Assembly (NCBI RefSeq): GCF_002733835.1
Contig: NZ_NVWY01000011.1
Location: 26,390-90,389 of the forward strand
Direction of reading: 5' to 3'
DNA: 64,000 nucleotides
Source: Alcanivorax sp.
Lineage (GTDB): Bacteria; Pseudomonadota; Gammaproteobacteria; Pseudomonadales; Alcanivoracaceae
Under the pieces are notes generated by a model. That model was given only the letters and a program-made list of their open reading frames with translations. It made no database searches and was not told the DNA's origin. The position numbers and the translations under genes are program-made. Of this stretch, positions 27,244 to 35,603 are shown piece by piece (position 1 is the first letter of the stretch; the number at the start of each line of letters is the position of its first letter).

Positions 27244-28242
27244 TTGCCGCTGACGCTACAAACCCTCACTGAAAAGCTCTATCAGATTCGCCATGTCTGG
27301 GCGCTGATCAGCTTTTCGCTGGGCCTGAGCAGCTATTTTCTGGTGGAGCGCCAACCGTGGTTAGCGGCGGTGCTGACCGGGTTGCTGGTGTTCAGCTGGC
27401 TCTTGCTGCTCACCGAGGGGATCTGGCAGAACAAGGTGATCGGTACCCGCTTTGATGGCCTGCCCCAGGGCATGCTCAAGTTGCTGTTGCAGGCGGTGCA
27501 TCAAGAGGCGTTCTTTTTCAGCCTGCCGTTCGTGCTGCTGCAATGGTCCGGTGGCGCGGAATATATTTTCTTCACCACCCTGGTAGTCAGTGCGGCGGCC
27601 ATCAGCATCATCGACCCGGTTTATTTCTGGCTGGCCCGACACCGGGCACTGTATTTCGGCTTTCACGCCTGGGCGTTATTTGTGGCGTTGCTGGTGCTGT
27701 TGCCGCTGATCTTCCACTGGAGCACGGATTCGGCACTGGCTTGGGCGGGCTGGCTCACGGCCCTGTTTGCGTTGCCCAGCTTCTGGCGATTTGGCGGGCC
27801 GCGAAAATGGTTTCGCTGGCTCGGGCTGATTCTGGTCTCGTGCCTGATCGCGTTGTCCCCGCGCTGGCTGGCCCCGCTGGTGCCACCGCTGACCCTTTCG
27901 CTGCAGGAACGCGCCGTGGCTTTGTCATTCAATCGCGCCGAGCGCAAGCCGCTGGTCAGCGGTGAAGTATTCAGTGCCGACGAAGTGGCAGGCGGCTTGT
28001 ATGCCTACACCGCCATCAAGGCGCCATTAGGGTTGGGGCAGGAGGTCTACCATTACTGGTTTCGTGATGGCGAACAGGTGGACCGCATTCCCTTGAAGGT
28101 CTTTGGTGGCCGCGAATCCGGGTTTCGCACCTGGTCTCACAAGCGCCATATTCCTGTGCCATCAGAGGGGCGCTGGCGGGTAGAAGTGCGTACCGGGGAT
28201 AACCAGATCATCGGCGTGATGCGCTTCACCATCACACCCTGA
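27244..28242 (+). CDS. Membrane protein with C-terminal DUF2914 domain
   Basis: The 332-aa protein has about six to seven transmembrane helices (residues 15-215) followed by a soluble C-terminal domain with VALSFNRAERKPLVSGEVF and VYHYWFRDGEQVDRIPLKVFGGRESGFRTWSHK ... WRVEVRTGDNQIIGVMRF, which is DUF2914 (DUF5924-type architecture). Function is unknown. The start is a TTG at 27244 behind GGAG; no ATG fits the N-terminus. Confidence 0.75.
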   Translation: MPLTLQTLTEKLYQIRHVWALISFSLGLSSYFLVERQPWLAAVLTGLLVFSWLLLLTEGIWQNKVIGTRFDGLPQGMLKLLLQAVHQEAFFFSLPFVLLQWSGGAEYIFFTTLVVSAAAISIIDPVYFWLARHRALYFGFHAWALFVALLVLLPLIFHWSTDSALAWAGWLTALFALPSFWRFGGPRKWFRWLGLILVSCLIALSPRWLAPLVPPLTLSLQERAVALSFNRAERKPLVSGEVFSADEVAGGLYAYTAIKAPLGLGQEVYHYWFRDGEQVDRIPLKVFGGRESGFRTWSHKRHIPVPSEGRWRVEVRTGDNQIIGVMRFTITP

Positions 28243-28937
28243 GCCCCACGGCTCCCCAGCCGCCCCTTACCCCCAAGCCCTCCATCGCCTCAACCCTCGT
28301 TGGAGCCTTGCTTGCAAGGCGAAGGAGCTGAAGTCACTGCCGTGCTCAACAGAACGAGCCATATGTTTGTAGGATATGGCTTACAGAAAATGCTAAATGG
28401 TTGATATAGAGTGAGTTTCGGAACGGGGTGATATCGGGGAAGTCAGGAAATAGGCCGCTTCTTCGAGTTTTTTCAGACGAGAAGAGTTCTTGTTTTCACT
28501 GTAAGAGCCTGACTGTCTTGCGAATTTCTGTGTTTTCCCCGAAATTCATAAAAGAATTATGTCGAAGAAAGATATGTCGAACCGTTCGATTGAATACGCT
28601 GTTAAATGGCTCTGCTTTATTTATGGCGGAGCGAGATTCTGAGCCGGTACCACCATCAAAATTTACGGTGCCGTTAGAAAAATAAGAGGGTGTGGTTCGG
28701 CTTTCCCGTTTGTTGTGGGCGGCCACATTCCAGGTTGGGGGTGTCTTCAAGGCTTGAGTCCTTGCGGGTGCCATAAATGTAGTCTGGTTCGCAGGCTCAC
28801 ATCGTGGTCTTTGGTTAGGCTGGTGTGTCGCCAATTAACCAGGCAAGGCAGCAGACGCAAAAAGCCGCGCTGCTGCTCGCGGCGTTATGTTTTGTAGTTC
28901 CCCCCTTTTAGCGGACACCTTCTTCTTGATCAAAACC
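28243..28937. other. Intergenic low-GC stretch, no convincing gene
   Basis: The part from about 28370 to 28700 is visibly more A+T rich than the surroundings, suggesting foreign origin. An 85-codon plus-strand frame (28428-28685, GTG start) and a 112-codon minus-strand frame (28496-28834) overlap each other and neither has a recognisable domain, so I do not call either a gene. The right part contains an attC-like sequence. Confidence 0.5.
28835..28889 (+). repeat. attC-like integron recombination site
   Basis: The sequence between ATTAACC and GCGTTATG folds with an interrupted stem: GGCAGCAGACGC against GCGCTGCTGCT with one unpaired A, and a terminal GTTATGT resembling the GTTRRRY core. The outer TAAC/GTTA pair is present. 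These are attC features, but no integrase and no second site were seen in the window. Confidence 0.35.
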
Positions 28938-30092
28938 CTAAAACCGCACCTTCCCCAACGGCACCAACAACACCGCCGCTCCAATCAGCGCCGCCGCCGC
29001 CCCCAGCAACCCGGGCGCAAAACTCCCGCTGCTTTCCAGTAACCGCGCCGTCACCACGGGTCCCAGTATCTGCCCGACCCCATAGCATGCCGTCAGTGCG
29101 CCCAGGGCCGCGCTGGCCGCGTGGGGGGCGAGTTGGCGGCCGCAGTACATGCTCAGTGCGACCACGGCGGTGAAGGTGGCGCCCACCAGCAGGCCGCTGA
29201 CGACCAGCCCGGTGAGGCCGGGTAGCCAGGCGGGGGCGCTGACGCCCACTGCTTGTACCACCAGGGCGGCCATGAGCGCGTTGCGTTCGCTGACATGGCT
29301 GGCGAGCTTGCCCCACAGCAGGTTGGCGGGCACGGCGGCCAGGCCCACGGCCAGCCAGGTATAGAACGCGGCGCTGTCCAGGCCTGGCAGCTGCGCTTTG
29401 GCGATTACTGGCAGGTAGGTGGTGCTGGTGATGTAGCCGAAGCCGGCCAAAGTGTAGCTGGCGATCAGAAAACCCAGGGCCGAGCGGTTCACCGGCGCCC
29501 GTTCGTGCTGATTGTGCTTGGCGTGGGGCAGGGCGGGTATGCGGCGCAGCAGTGGCAGCAGGATCAGCGCCAGTGCACCACAGGCCAGCCACATGGTGGC
29601 ATAGCTGCCGTGCAGGGTTTCAATAAAGGCCACGGTGAGGGCGGCGATGCTGATGCCCAGGCCAATGCCGGCATAGTGGATATTGCCCAGCCGGGCACGC
29701 AGATGGTTGGGCATGGCGCCCAGTACCAGCGCGGAGCCGTTGACCATAATGATGGCGCTGGCCACACCGGCGAGGAACCGGTTGATGGCCCAGGGCGTGA
29801 AGGTCTCGCTTAACCCCATCAGGCCGCTGCTGATAACACTCACCCATAAGGCCAACCAGAAAGCCGTGCGTGCCCGGTGGGCGGGAACCAGCATGGCGAG
29901 CATTGCGCCGGCCAGGTAGCCCCCATAATTGATCGCTGCCAGGTAGCCGCCGCTAATGGCGGTGAGGCTGGTCTCGGCAATCATGTCGGGCAAGGCTGGG
30001 GTAAACAGAAAGCGGCCAATGCCCAAGGCAATAACCAGGCTGAATGCGCCAGCGATGGCGATGCGCAGAGAATCTGAATCAGAGTGGGTCAC
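28938..30092 (-). CDS. YbfB/YjiJ-family MFS transporter
   Basis: The protein of about 384 aa has twelve predicted transmembrane helices. The N-terminal ALGIGRFLFTPALPDM and AINYGGYLAGAM are typical of the YbfB/YjiJ group. The GTG at 30092 (VTHSDSD) was chosen because GGAGT lies 6 nt upstream; the longer frame has no ribosome-binding site. Substrate unknown. Confidence 0.8.
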   Translation of the reverse strand: MTHSDSDSLRIAIAGAFSLVIALGIGRFLFTPALPDMIAETSLTAISGGYLAAINYGGYLAGAMLAMLVPAHRARTAFWLALWVSVISSGLMGLSETFTPWAINRFLAGVASAIIMVNGSALVLGAMPNHLRARLGNIHYAGIGLGISIAALTVAFIETLHGSYATMWLACGALALILLPLLRRIPALPHAKHNQHERAPVNRSALGFLIASYTLAGFGYITSTTYLPVIAKAQLPGLDSAAFYTWLAVGLAAVPANLLWGKLASHVSERNALMAALVVQAVGVSAPAWLPGLTGLVVSGLLVGATFTAVVALSMYCGRQLAPHAASAALGALTACYGVGQILGPVVTARLLESSGSFAPGLLGAAAALIGAAVLLVPLGKVRF

Positions 30093-30361
30093 AGTGACTC
30101 CAGTGGGGCGCCAAGGGGCAGAATCAATAAAAGAACGCAAGCCTAACAGGCTGGCCGCGTTGCGGCTGTAGTCTTCGAATGATGTTCACTATTCGCGGGA
30201 ATGATAATTCCCCATTGGTCGTAGACAGTGCGCGCTATCCCGGTGCCACTGGACCATCTGAGGGCACCTGCAGGTAGTTGCCTTGGCCTGTTTTATTCCC
30301 CGGCGGGCTGTTTCCTTCGCATTTCAGGAATTGGCATGGCGCTTGCCTAACGTAAGCACAT

Positions 30362-30392
30362 TAGCAGGATGATTCGTCACGCTATCCTGCTA
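30362..30392 (+). promoter_or_regulatory. Upstream hairpin in porin leader
   Basis: A perfect 9-bp stem TAGCAGGAT/ATCCTGCTA with a 13-nt loop directly precedes the two ANTAR hexaloop hairpins in the leader of the porin gene. It may help fold the leader; its own role is unknown. Confidence 0.5.
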
Positions 30393-30435
30393 GCGATCAA
30401 TGGTGATCGCGAAAGAATCTGAGCAAAGACGCTCA
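30393..30435 (+). promoter_or_regulatory. Two-hexaloop ANTAR RNA motif (NasT target) in porin leader
   Basis: Hairpin P1 is GCGATC-AATGGT-GATCGC (30393-30410) and hairpin P2 is TGAGC-AAAGAC-GCTCA (30420-30434). Both loops are six nucleotides with A at position 1 and G at position 4, the consensus for RNA bound by ANTAR-domain antiterminators. The 9-nt linker is short. The 3' half of P2 is part of the 5' arm of the terminator at 30429-30478, so P2 and the terminator exclude each other. An ANTAR protein (NasT) is encoded immediately downstream. Confidence 0.85.
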
Positions 30436-30478
30436 TGGAATGTCGTCAACGGCGGCGTTGTTCCATGGGCGTTTTTTT
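30429..30478 (+). terminator. Leader attenuator terminator upstream of the porin
   Basis: ACGCTCATGGAA (30429-30440) pairs over 12 bp, with one G-U pair, to TTCCATGGGCGT (30461-30472) followed by a T run. It lies about 100 nt before the porin start and overlaps the P2 ANTAR hairpin, as expected for antitermination control. Confidence 0.85.
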
Positions 30479-30578
30479 ATGCCTGGGATAAAGGGGGCAG
30501 GCGTGAGCACACCGCCTTCAAAGATAGGCGTTTTCCGAAACGAGAGCGATAAAACACACTAAGGTGAGGAAGAAAACC

Positions 30579-31757
30579 ATGAAACATTCTGCCATCGCCG
30601 CCGGCGTCATTCTCTCCACGCTGGGCTTTACGGGAACCGCCAACGCGGAAGACGATGCATTCATTACGGCGCTGAAAGACGGCACACCGCTGCTGAACAT
30701 GCGCCTGCGTTATGAAGAAGTGAACAGTGATGCCTTCACTGAAGACGGCCAGGCGCTGACCCTGCGTACCCGCCTGGGTTACCAGAGCGGAAAGCTCCAC
30801 GGTTTTGATGTGATGGGGGAGTTTGAAGATACCCGCATCGTGGGGCAGGTGGACAACTACGCGCCGGAGCAGGCCGGTTACCCGGTGATCGCGGATCCGG
30901 AAGTGACCGAGCTCAACCGCGCCGCGATTCGCTATACCGGTAGCAACGCCCTGGAAGGCCTGGTGGCGACTTACGGTCGCCAGCGGATCATTTACGACAA
31001 TGCCCGTTTTGTGGGGAACGTGGGCTGGCGCCAGGATGAACAGACCTTTGATGGTGCGCGGATCGATTACGGCATCAGTGATTTCAGTGTCTCTGCGGCC
31101 CATCTCACCCAGGTGAACGGCATTACGCCGGGGTTTGATGCCAACGTGACCAACAATCTTTTCAATGCCAGCTGGGCGGGCATGCCGGGTGGCTCGCTAA
31201 CCGCGTACGCCTACCTACTGGAAACCGATAACGTGACCGACTCGCAGAACGACACCTACGGTGTGCGTTATGCCGGTGCTTTCGATCTGGATGCGGTAAA
31301 GCTGTTGCTCACGCTGGAAGGGGCCCAGCAGGAGGTGGAAGCCGGTGACACCGACTACTACTTTGCCGAGCTGGGCGCTGAGGTGGCCGGGGTGACGGTA
31401 AAAGTGGCACAGGAAGTGCTTGGTTCAGATGACGGCATGGTGGCTTTCCAGACGCCGTTGGCGACCAAGCATGCCTTCAACGGGTGGGCGGACCAGTTCC
31501 TGGCTACACCGGCTGATGGCCTGGAAGACACCTTCGTAACCGTGGGCGGCAAACTGGCCGGGTTCAAACTGGCGGCGGTTTACCACGACTTTCAGTCCAA
31601 CGAAGGCAGCACGGATTACGGCACGGAAACCGACCTGCTGGTGGCTCGCCCCATCGGTAAGCACTACGTGGTTGGCCTGAAGTATGCGCAGTACAGCGCC
31701 GACGACTTCAAGGATGACACCAGCAAGTACTGGGCCTGGGGCGAGATTAAATTCTGA
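30579..31757 (+). CDS. Outer-membrane porin of the nitrate-sensing module (alginate-export-like)
   Basis: The 392-aa protein has a signal peptide ending GTANA and then a beta-barrel with repeated amphipathic strands (LNMRLRYEEVNSDAF, LTLRTRLGYQSG, GLVATYGRQRIIYDNARFVGNVGWRQDEQTFDGARIDYG), resembling the alginate_exp/OprD-like porin family. It ends with aromatic YWAWGEIKF as in many barrels. The ATG at 30579 is behind GAGGAAG. The leader carries an ANTAR RNA and attenuator, and nasT-nasS follow. Likely role: passage of nitrate, nitrite or another nitrogen source, controlled by NasT; this is an inference. Confidence 0.8.
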   Translation: MKHSAIAAGVILSTLGFTGTANAEDDAFITALKDGTPLLNMRLRYEEVNSDAFTEDGQALTLRTRLGYQSGKLHGFDVMGEFEDTRIVGQVDNYAPEQAGYPVIADPEVTELNRAAIRYTGSNALEGLVATYGRQRIIYDNARFVGNVGWRQDEQTFDGARIDYGISDFSVSAAHLTQVNGITPGFDANVTNNLFNASWAGMPGGSLTAYAYLLETDNVTDSQNDTYGVRYAGAFDLDAVKLLLTLEGAQQEVEAGDTDYYFAELGAEVAGVTVKVAQEVLGSDDGMVAFQTPLATKHAFNGWADQFLATPADGLEDTFVTVGGKLAGFKLAAVYHDFQSNEGSTDYGTETDLLVARPIGKHYVVGLKYAQYSADDFKDDTSKYWAWGEIKF

Positions 31758-31768
31758 TGACATTTTGG

Positions 31769-31815
31769 TGCCGAAAAGTGCGTCGCCTTGGTGCACTTTT
31801 TCGGTGCTGGATCAG
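31769..31815 (+). terminator. Hairpin after the porin gene
   Basis: GTGCCGAAAAGTGC pairs with GTGCACTTTTTCGGTGC on the other side of a short loop. The stem is long but is not followed by a T run, so it may act as an mRNA 3'-end stabiliser or weak terminator between porin and nasT. Confidence 0.5.
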
Positions 31816-31937
31816 AGGGAAACTAAATACATTGAAAATCATCAGGTTAGGGATGTGATGACTGGCACAACCGTTGCAAAACAACCCGTAACGACAACGA
31901 TTCCGGACGCGCCTGACATGATAGTTCTGAAAATAAG

Positions 31938-32525
31938 ATGGCTCTGAAAATCATGCTGGTGGATGACCAGCCACCCCGTGCTGCGATTCTCGAGCGGGCC
32001 CTCATTGATGAGGGCCACGAGATCCTGTGCCGCCTGACCAGCGCCGCCGGTTTGGCGGAGAAGGTGCGCAGCAGTAATCCGGATGTGGTGATTGTCGACA
32101 TGGATGCGCCCGACCGGGACACCCTGGAAAGCATGGCTCTGGTTCAGCGGGATATCCCACGGCCCATGGTCATGTTCTGCAACCAGGACGATGAAGAGCT
32201 GGTGGTGGCGGCGCTGCGCGCGGGCGTCAGTGCCTATGTGGCTGGAGAAACCGACCTGACCCGGGTACGCGGTGTCATGCGCGTGGCGACGGCCCGTTTC
32301 CGGGAATACCAGGCGTTGCGTGAAGAGCTGGAAGAAACCCGTGAGGCCCTGGCTGAGCGGAAAATCATTGAGCGTGCGAAAGGGTTGCTGATGCAGCGTC
32401 GCCGGCTCAATGAACAGGATGCCTACAGCACTCTGCGTCGCCAGGCCATGAACAGCGGGCAGCCGTTGATTCAGGTGGCCCGGTCGGTGCTGGATTATGC
32501 CGAAATGCTCAAGGCGCAAGGCTGA
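31938..32525 (+). CDS. nasT: NasT: ANTAR-domain antitermination regulator
   Basis: The 195-aa protein has an N-terminal receiver-like domain (KIMLVDDQPPRAAIL; acidic site near Asp54-Asp56) and a C-terminal ANTAR RNA-binding domain (about residues 125-190: EELEETREALAERKIIERAKGLLMQRRRLNEQDAYSTLRRQAM). NasT binds two-hexaloop leader RNAs and prevents termination when released from NasS. The adjacent nasS and the ANTAR motif upstream of the porin make a self-consistent nitrate-responsive circuit. No nitrate reductase or nitrite reductase gene is in the window. Confidence 0.92.
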   Translation: MALKIMLVDDQPPRAAILERALIDEGHEILCRLTSAAGLAEKVRSSNPDVVIVDMDAPDRDTLESMALVQRDIPRPMVMFCNQDDEELVVAALRAGVSAYVAGETDLTRVRGVMRVATARFREYQALREELEETREALAERKIIERAKGLLMQRRRLNEQDAYSTLRRQAMNSGQPLIQVARSVLDYAEMLKAQG

Positions 32526-32527
32526 AG

Positions 32528-32711
32528 AACGCCAGACGCTGGACGCCGGAAGCCTGACGCAAAAAACAGGAGACAAGATGCGACGAGTGATGCCATTGAT
32601 GAAGGCGCGCAGCCTGATCGAGACACCGGAAAAAACGATGAGCCGTGCACCTGCCGTAGACGGCGTCAGGCCGGTTCGTCGTCAGGCGTCCACTATCCGG
32701 CGTCCGGCATT
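32528..32711. repeat. Heptad palindrome D (word GACGCCG) between nasT and nasS
   Basis: Beginning 3 nt after the nasT stop, the left arm reads AACGCCA, GACGCTG, GACGCCG, GAAGCCT, GACGCAA (32528-32562). The right arm (32662-32711), on the minus strand, reads AATGCCG GACGCCG GATAGTG GACGCCT GACGACG. The arms are about 100 nt apart. The element ends 15 nt before the nasS start and divides what is normally a tight nasS/nasT operon. Confidence 0.8.
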
Positions 32712-32726
32712 CACGGAGCAAACCTC

Positions 32727-33893
32727 ATGAAGGTGCGTATCGGCTATATGCCGCTAACAGACAGCTTGCCGCTGGCAGTGGCCCAGGAGGCAGGCTTCTT
32801 CGCCGCCGAAGGGCTGGATGTGGAGCTGCAGCCGGAGTGGAGTTGGGCCAGCCTGCGCGATCGGCTATTGGTGGGGCAGCTGGATGCGGCGCCGATGCTG
32901 GCGCCGATGCTGTTGTCCACGTCGCTGGGGCTGGGATGCATCAAGAAGCCCCTCGCCACGGCGTTTTCCATGGGCCTGAACGGTAATGGCGTGACCGTTT
33001 CGCCGATGCTGTTTCAGGGATTGTGCGCCTTGTCGGAAGGGCCGACACCCAACGACATCGCCGCCGCCATGAACAAGCTGGTGGCCGCGCGTGCTTCCAG
33101 CGGAGAAGATCCGCTGGTGCTCGCGGTGGTCTTTCCGTTTTCCTGCCATGCCTATCAATTACGCCACTGGCTGAGTGTGGCCGGGCTGGACCCGGATCAT
33201 GATGTGAAGCTGGTGGTGCTGCCGCCTTCGCAAATGGTGGATCACCTGCGCATGGGCCACATTGATGGCTTTTGTGTGGGTGAACCGTGGAATAGCCTGG
33301 CCGCACTGACCGGTGCCGGGCACTGTATTTTGTCCGGTTATCAGATTTGGGAAAATGCCCCGGAGAAGGTGTTGGCGGTATCCCGTGACTGGGTGTCACG
33401 TCATCCGGATACCCATCGCGCGTTGCTGCGGGCGTTGTACAAGGCGGCCTGCCATGCGGATGAGAATCTGGTGGAGAGTCTGTCGTTACTGGCCCATCCC
33501 GCGTGGCTGGATGTACCGGCAGAAATCATTCGTGCACCGTTCAGCCAGCGCTTGCCCGCTGGCCTGACGGGCCAGCCGTTTCCGGCTCATCATTTCCATG
33601 TGTTCGCCGGATTCCACGCCAACTTTCCGTGGCGCTCCGACGCTGCCTTTTTACTGCAGGAAATGCAGCGTTGGCGACAGTGTTCGCTGGAAGAGACCAA
33701 AACCTTTGCGGCCCAGTGCTACCGTACAGACCTGTTCCGCGATGCGGTGGCCGACCTTACCAGCATGCCGTTAATGGACAGCAAACCCGATGAACGCCAC
33801 GCCGGCCACTGGCAATTACCCGGTGAACCCGGGCCCCTGGAGCTGGGGCCGGATCGTCTGCTGAGAGTGATTGAAGATCAGGCAGAAAGCTGA
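32727..33893 (+). CDS. nasS: NasS: nitrate-sensing NrtA-like protein, antagonist of NasT
   Basis: The 388-aa protein lacks a signal peptide and is an NrtA/CmpA-like periplasmic-binding fold kept in the cytoplasm. Visible are IGYMPLTDSLPLAVAQEAGFFAAEGLDVEL, CHAYQLRHWLSVAGLDPDHDVKL and IDGFCVGEPWNS. In characterised systems NasS holds NasT inactive without nitrate and frees it when nitrate binds. Its position after nasT fits; the pair is separated by heptad palindrome D. Confidence 0.92.
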   Translation: MKVRIGYMPLTDSLPLAVAQEAGFFAAEGLDVELQPEWSWASLRDRLLVGQLDAAPMLAPMLLSTSLGLGCIKKPLATAFSMGLNGNGVTVSPMLFQGLCALSEGPTPNDIAAAMNKLVAARASSGEDPLVLAVVFPFSCHAYQLRHWLSVAGLDPDHDVKLVVLPPSQMVDHLRMGHIDGFCVGEPWNSLAALTGAGHCILSGYQIWENAPEKVLAVSRDWVSRHPDTHRALLRALYKAACHADENLVESLSLLAHPAWLDVPAEIIRAPFSQRLPAGLTGQPFPAHHFHVFAGFHANFPWRSDAAFLLQEMQRWRQCSLEETKTFAAQCYRTDLFRDAVADLTSMPLMDSKPDERHAGHWQLPGEPGPLELGPDRLLRVIEDQAES

Positions 33894-33904
33894 GGGGGGG
33901 GGCC

Positions 33905-33996
33905 GAGAAGCGAGTTTCGAGTTGCGAAAACCTTTAAACATTACGGGTGGCAGGTTGTTGAATTTCGCAACTCGTAACTCGCCACTTGTAACTGAG
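33905..33996. repeat. Heptad palindrome E (word CGAGTTN)
   Basis: The left arm has CGAGTTT, CGAGTTG, CGAAAAC (33911-33931) and the right arm (33961-33994), on the minus strand, reads AGTTACA AGTGGCG AGTTACG AGTTGCG AAATTC. The spacer is only about 30 nt. It starts about 11 nt after the nasS stop, between convergent genes. A run of nine G lies between the stop and the element. Confidence 0.75.
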
Positions 33997-34061
33997 CATT
34001 GCAATCATTGCCATGCAAACGTCCCCACGATATCAGTAATGCATAGCGTCCCCCGTGCGCA

Positions 34062-34844
34062 TCAAACAAGAAAACTCACCCCCACGCACAGCAGCAACAG
34101 GGCGAACAGACGCTTTAGCAGGCGCGGCGACAGTTTGTGTGCCAGGCGCGCGCCAAAACGGGCGAAGAACATGCTGGTAAAGGCGATACCCACCATGGCA
34201 GGAAGATATACGTACCCCAGGCTCCACTCGGGTAATTGTGGCTGACTCCAGCCAATCAGCATGAAGCTCAAAGCGCTGGCGGCGGCAATGGGCAGCCCAC
34301 ACGCGGAGGAGGTCGCCACCGCCTGTTGCATGGGCAGGCTGCGCCAGGTGAGAAAAGGCACATTCAGGGTGCCGCCGCCGATGCCAAAGATCGCCGAGGC
34401 CCAGCCAATGACCCCGCCTGCGGCCGTTAGCCCCAGCTTGCCAGGCACCGCACGGCTGGCTCTGGGTTTCAGGTCCAGCGCCATTTGAATGGCAATAACG
34501 ATGGCAAATACACCAATGATCTTCTGCAGCATCGGGCCCTGAATTGACGCAGCAGTCAGCGAGCCAAGCCCCGCGCCAAGCAGGATGCCTAGCGTCATCC
34601 AGGCGAAAATGGGCCATTGCACCGCCCCTTTGCGGTGATGCTCCATCACCGAGTTGATGGACGTGAAGATGATAGTGGCCAGTGATGTGCCAACGGCCAG
34701 ATGGGTCAATACTTGCGGGTCCACGCCTTGGGCGGTAAAGCTCAGAACCAGTACCGGCACGATGATGATGCCGCCGCCGACCCCAAACAGACCGGCCAAT
34801 ACCCCGGCGGCCGCACCCAGAACCAAATAAAGCAAAAATTCCAT
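34062..34844 (-). CDS. TSUP/TauE-family sulfite or sulfonate exporter
   Basis: The 260-aa protein has about eight transmembrane helices and the two family repeats GLFGVGGGIIIVPVL and ASAIFGIGGGTLNVPFL (about residues 20 and 150). TauE/SafE proteins move sulfur-containing organic anions. The ATG at 34844 is preferred to a TTG seven codons upstream. Substrate is not readable; the neighbouring methionine genes make a sulfur role plausible. Confidence 0.85.
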   Translation of the reverse strand: MEFLLYLVLGAAAGVLAGLFGVGGGIIIVPVLVLSFTAQGVDPQVLTHLAVGTSLATIIFTSINSVMEHHRKGAVQWPIFAWMTLGILLGAGLGSLTAASIQGPMLQKIIGVFAIVIAIQMALDLKPRASRAVPGKLGLTAAGGVIGWASAIFGIGGGTLNVPFLTWRSLPMQQAVATSSACGLPIAAASALSFMLIGWSQPQLPEWSLGYVYLPAMVGIAFTSMFFARFGARLAHKLSPRLLKRLFALLLLCVGVSFLV

Positions 34845-35010
34845 ACTAAAACCCTGGCAAGCCAAAAATGTTGGCGATGTAGTAACAGAAAAATGGGATG
34901 GCGTGAGTCTGCCGTTGCCTGCGCAGGTTCATGCCCGGTGATCATTTTCCCATGCGAAATACCCCGCTAAAGCCATGCTGGGTTCGGGGGTGACTGGGCG
35001 TAAAGGGCGC

Positions 35011-35520
35011 TCAGGTGGTAACCGAGGCGTCCAGATTGCAGTATTGCCCTTTGAAGTACAGCAGGGGCTGTGTTGTGGTGGTTGGCTGCAGGCTCAGTGC
35101 CCGTACTTCACCAATCACGATCAGGTGATCGCCGGCCTCGTATTCGGCATGAATGTCACAGTCCAGCCAGTGCAGGCTGCCACCAATCACCGGGTTGCCC
35201 AGAGGCGACGTTGCCCAATCGGTTTCTTTCCACTTGTCTGCGCCCTGTTGCGCAAAGAGGTTGGATACCGCTGCCTGTTCGTCAGAGAGGATGTTCACCG
35301 CAAACCGGCCCGCACGACGGATCTTGGGGTAGCTGAAAGAATCGCGCTTCACACTGAATGACACCAGCGGCGGGGCTGTCGATACGCTGTAGAACGACTG
35401 ACAGGTAAAGCCGATGGGCTCGTCATCGATGTGCGAGGTAATCACAGTGAGCCCGGAGGCGAAATGGCCGAGCGCTTTGCGAAAGTGCAGAGGGTCGATG
35501 GCCGTGGTGGTCAGTGACAT
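35011..35520 (-). CDS. Flavin reductase (HpaC/DIM6-like)
   Basis: The 169-aa protein has the FMN-reductase domain: FRKALGHFASGLTVITS, PIGFTCQSFYSVSTAPPLVSFSV and FAVNILSDEQ. It provides reduced flavin to a partner monooxygenase. The start at 35520 (MSLTTTAIDP) follows GGAA; the longer frame does not look conserved. It lies downstream of MesD and MesX on the same strand (83 nt gap), which suggests it supplies reduced flavin for the oxygen-dependent methionine synthase. Confidence 0.85.
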   Translation of the reverse strand: MSLTTTAIDPLHFRKALGHFASGLTVITSHIDDEPIGFTCQSFYSVSTAPPLVSFSVKRDSFSYPKIRRAGRFAVNILSDEQAAVSNLFAQQGADKWKETDWATSPLGNPVIGGSLHWLDCDIHAEYEAGDHLIVIGEVRALSLQPTTTTQPLLYFKGQYCNLDASVTT

Positions 35521-35603
35521 AGTGATTCCAGAATAGGGGATAACGCAAACGGGTAGCTCAGGGAAGAGACGGCGCGATCTGGCGCTCGCTCTTCCCACAG
35601 GAT

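Noticed and set aside
28428..28834. Two overlapping frames on opposite strands in the low-GC stretch
   Set aside because: They conflict with each other, have no domain, and weak start signals. Kept as a possible cassette only in the findings.
33893..33902. Run of nine G after nasS as a phase-variable tract
   Set aside because: It is outside any coding frame, directly after the stop, and between convergent genes; no switching consequence can be seen.
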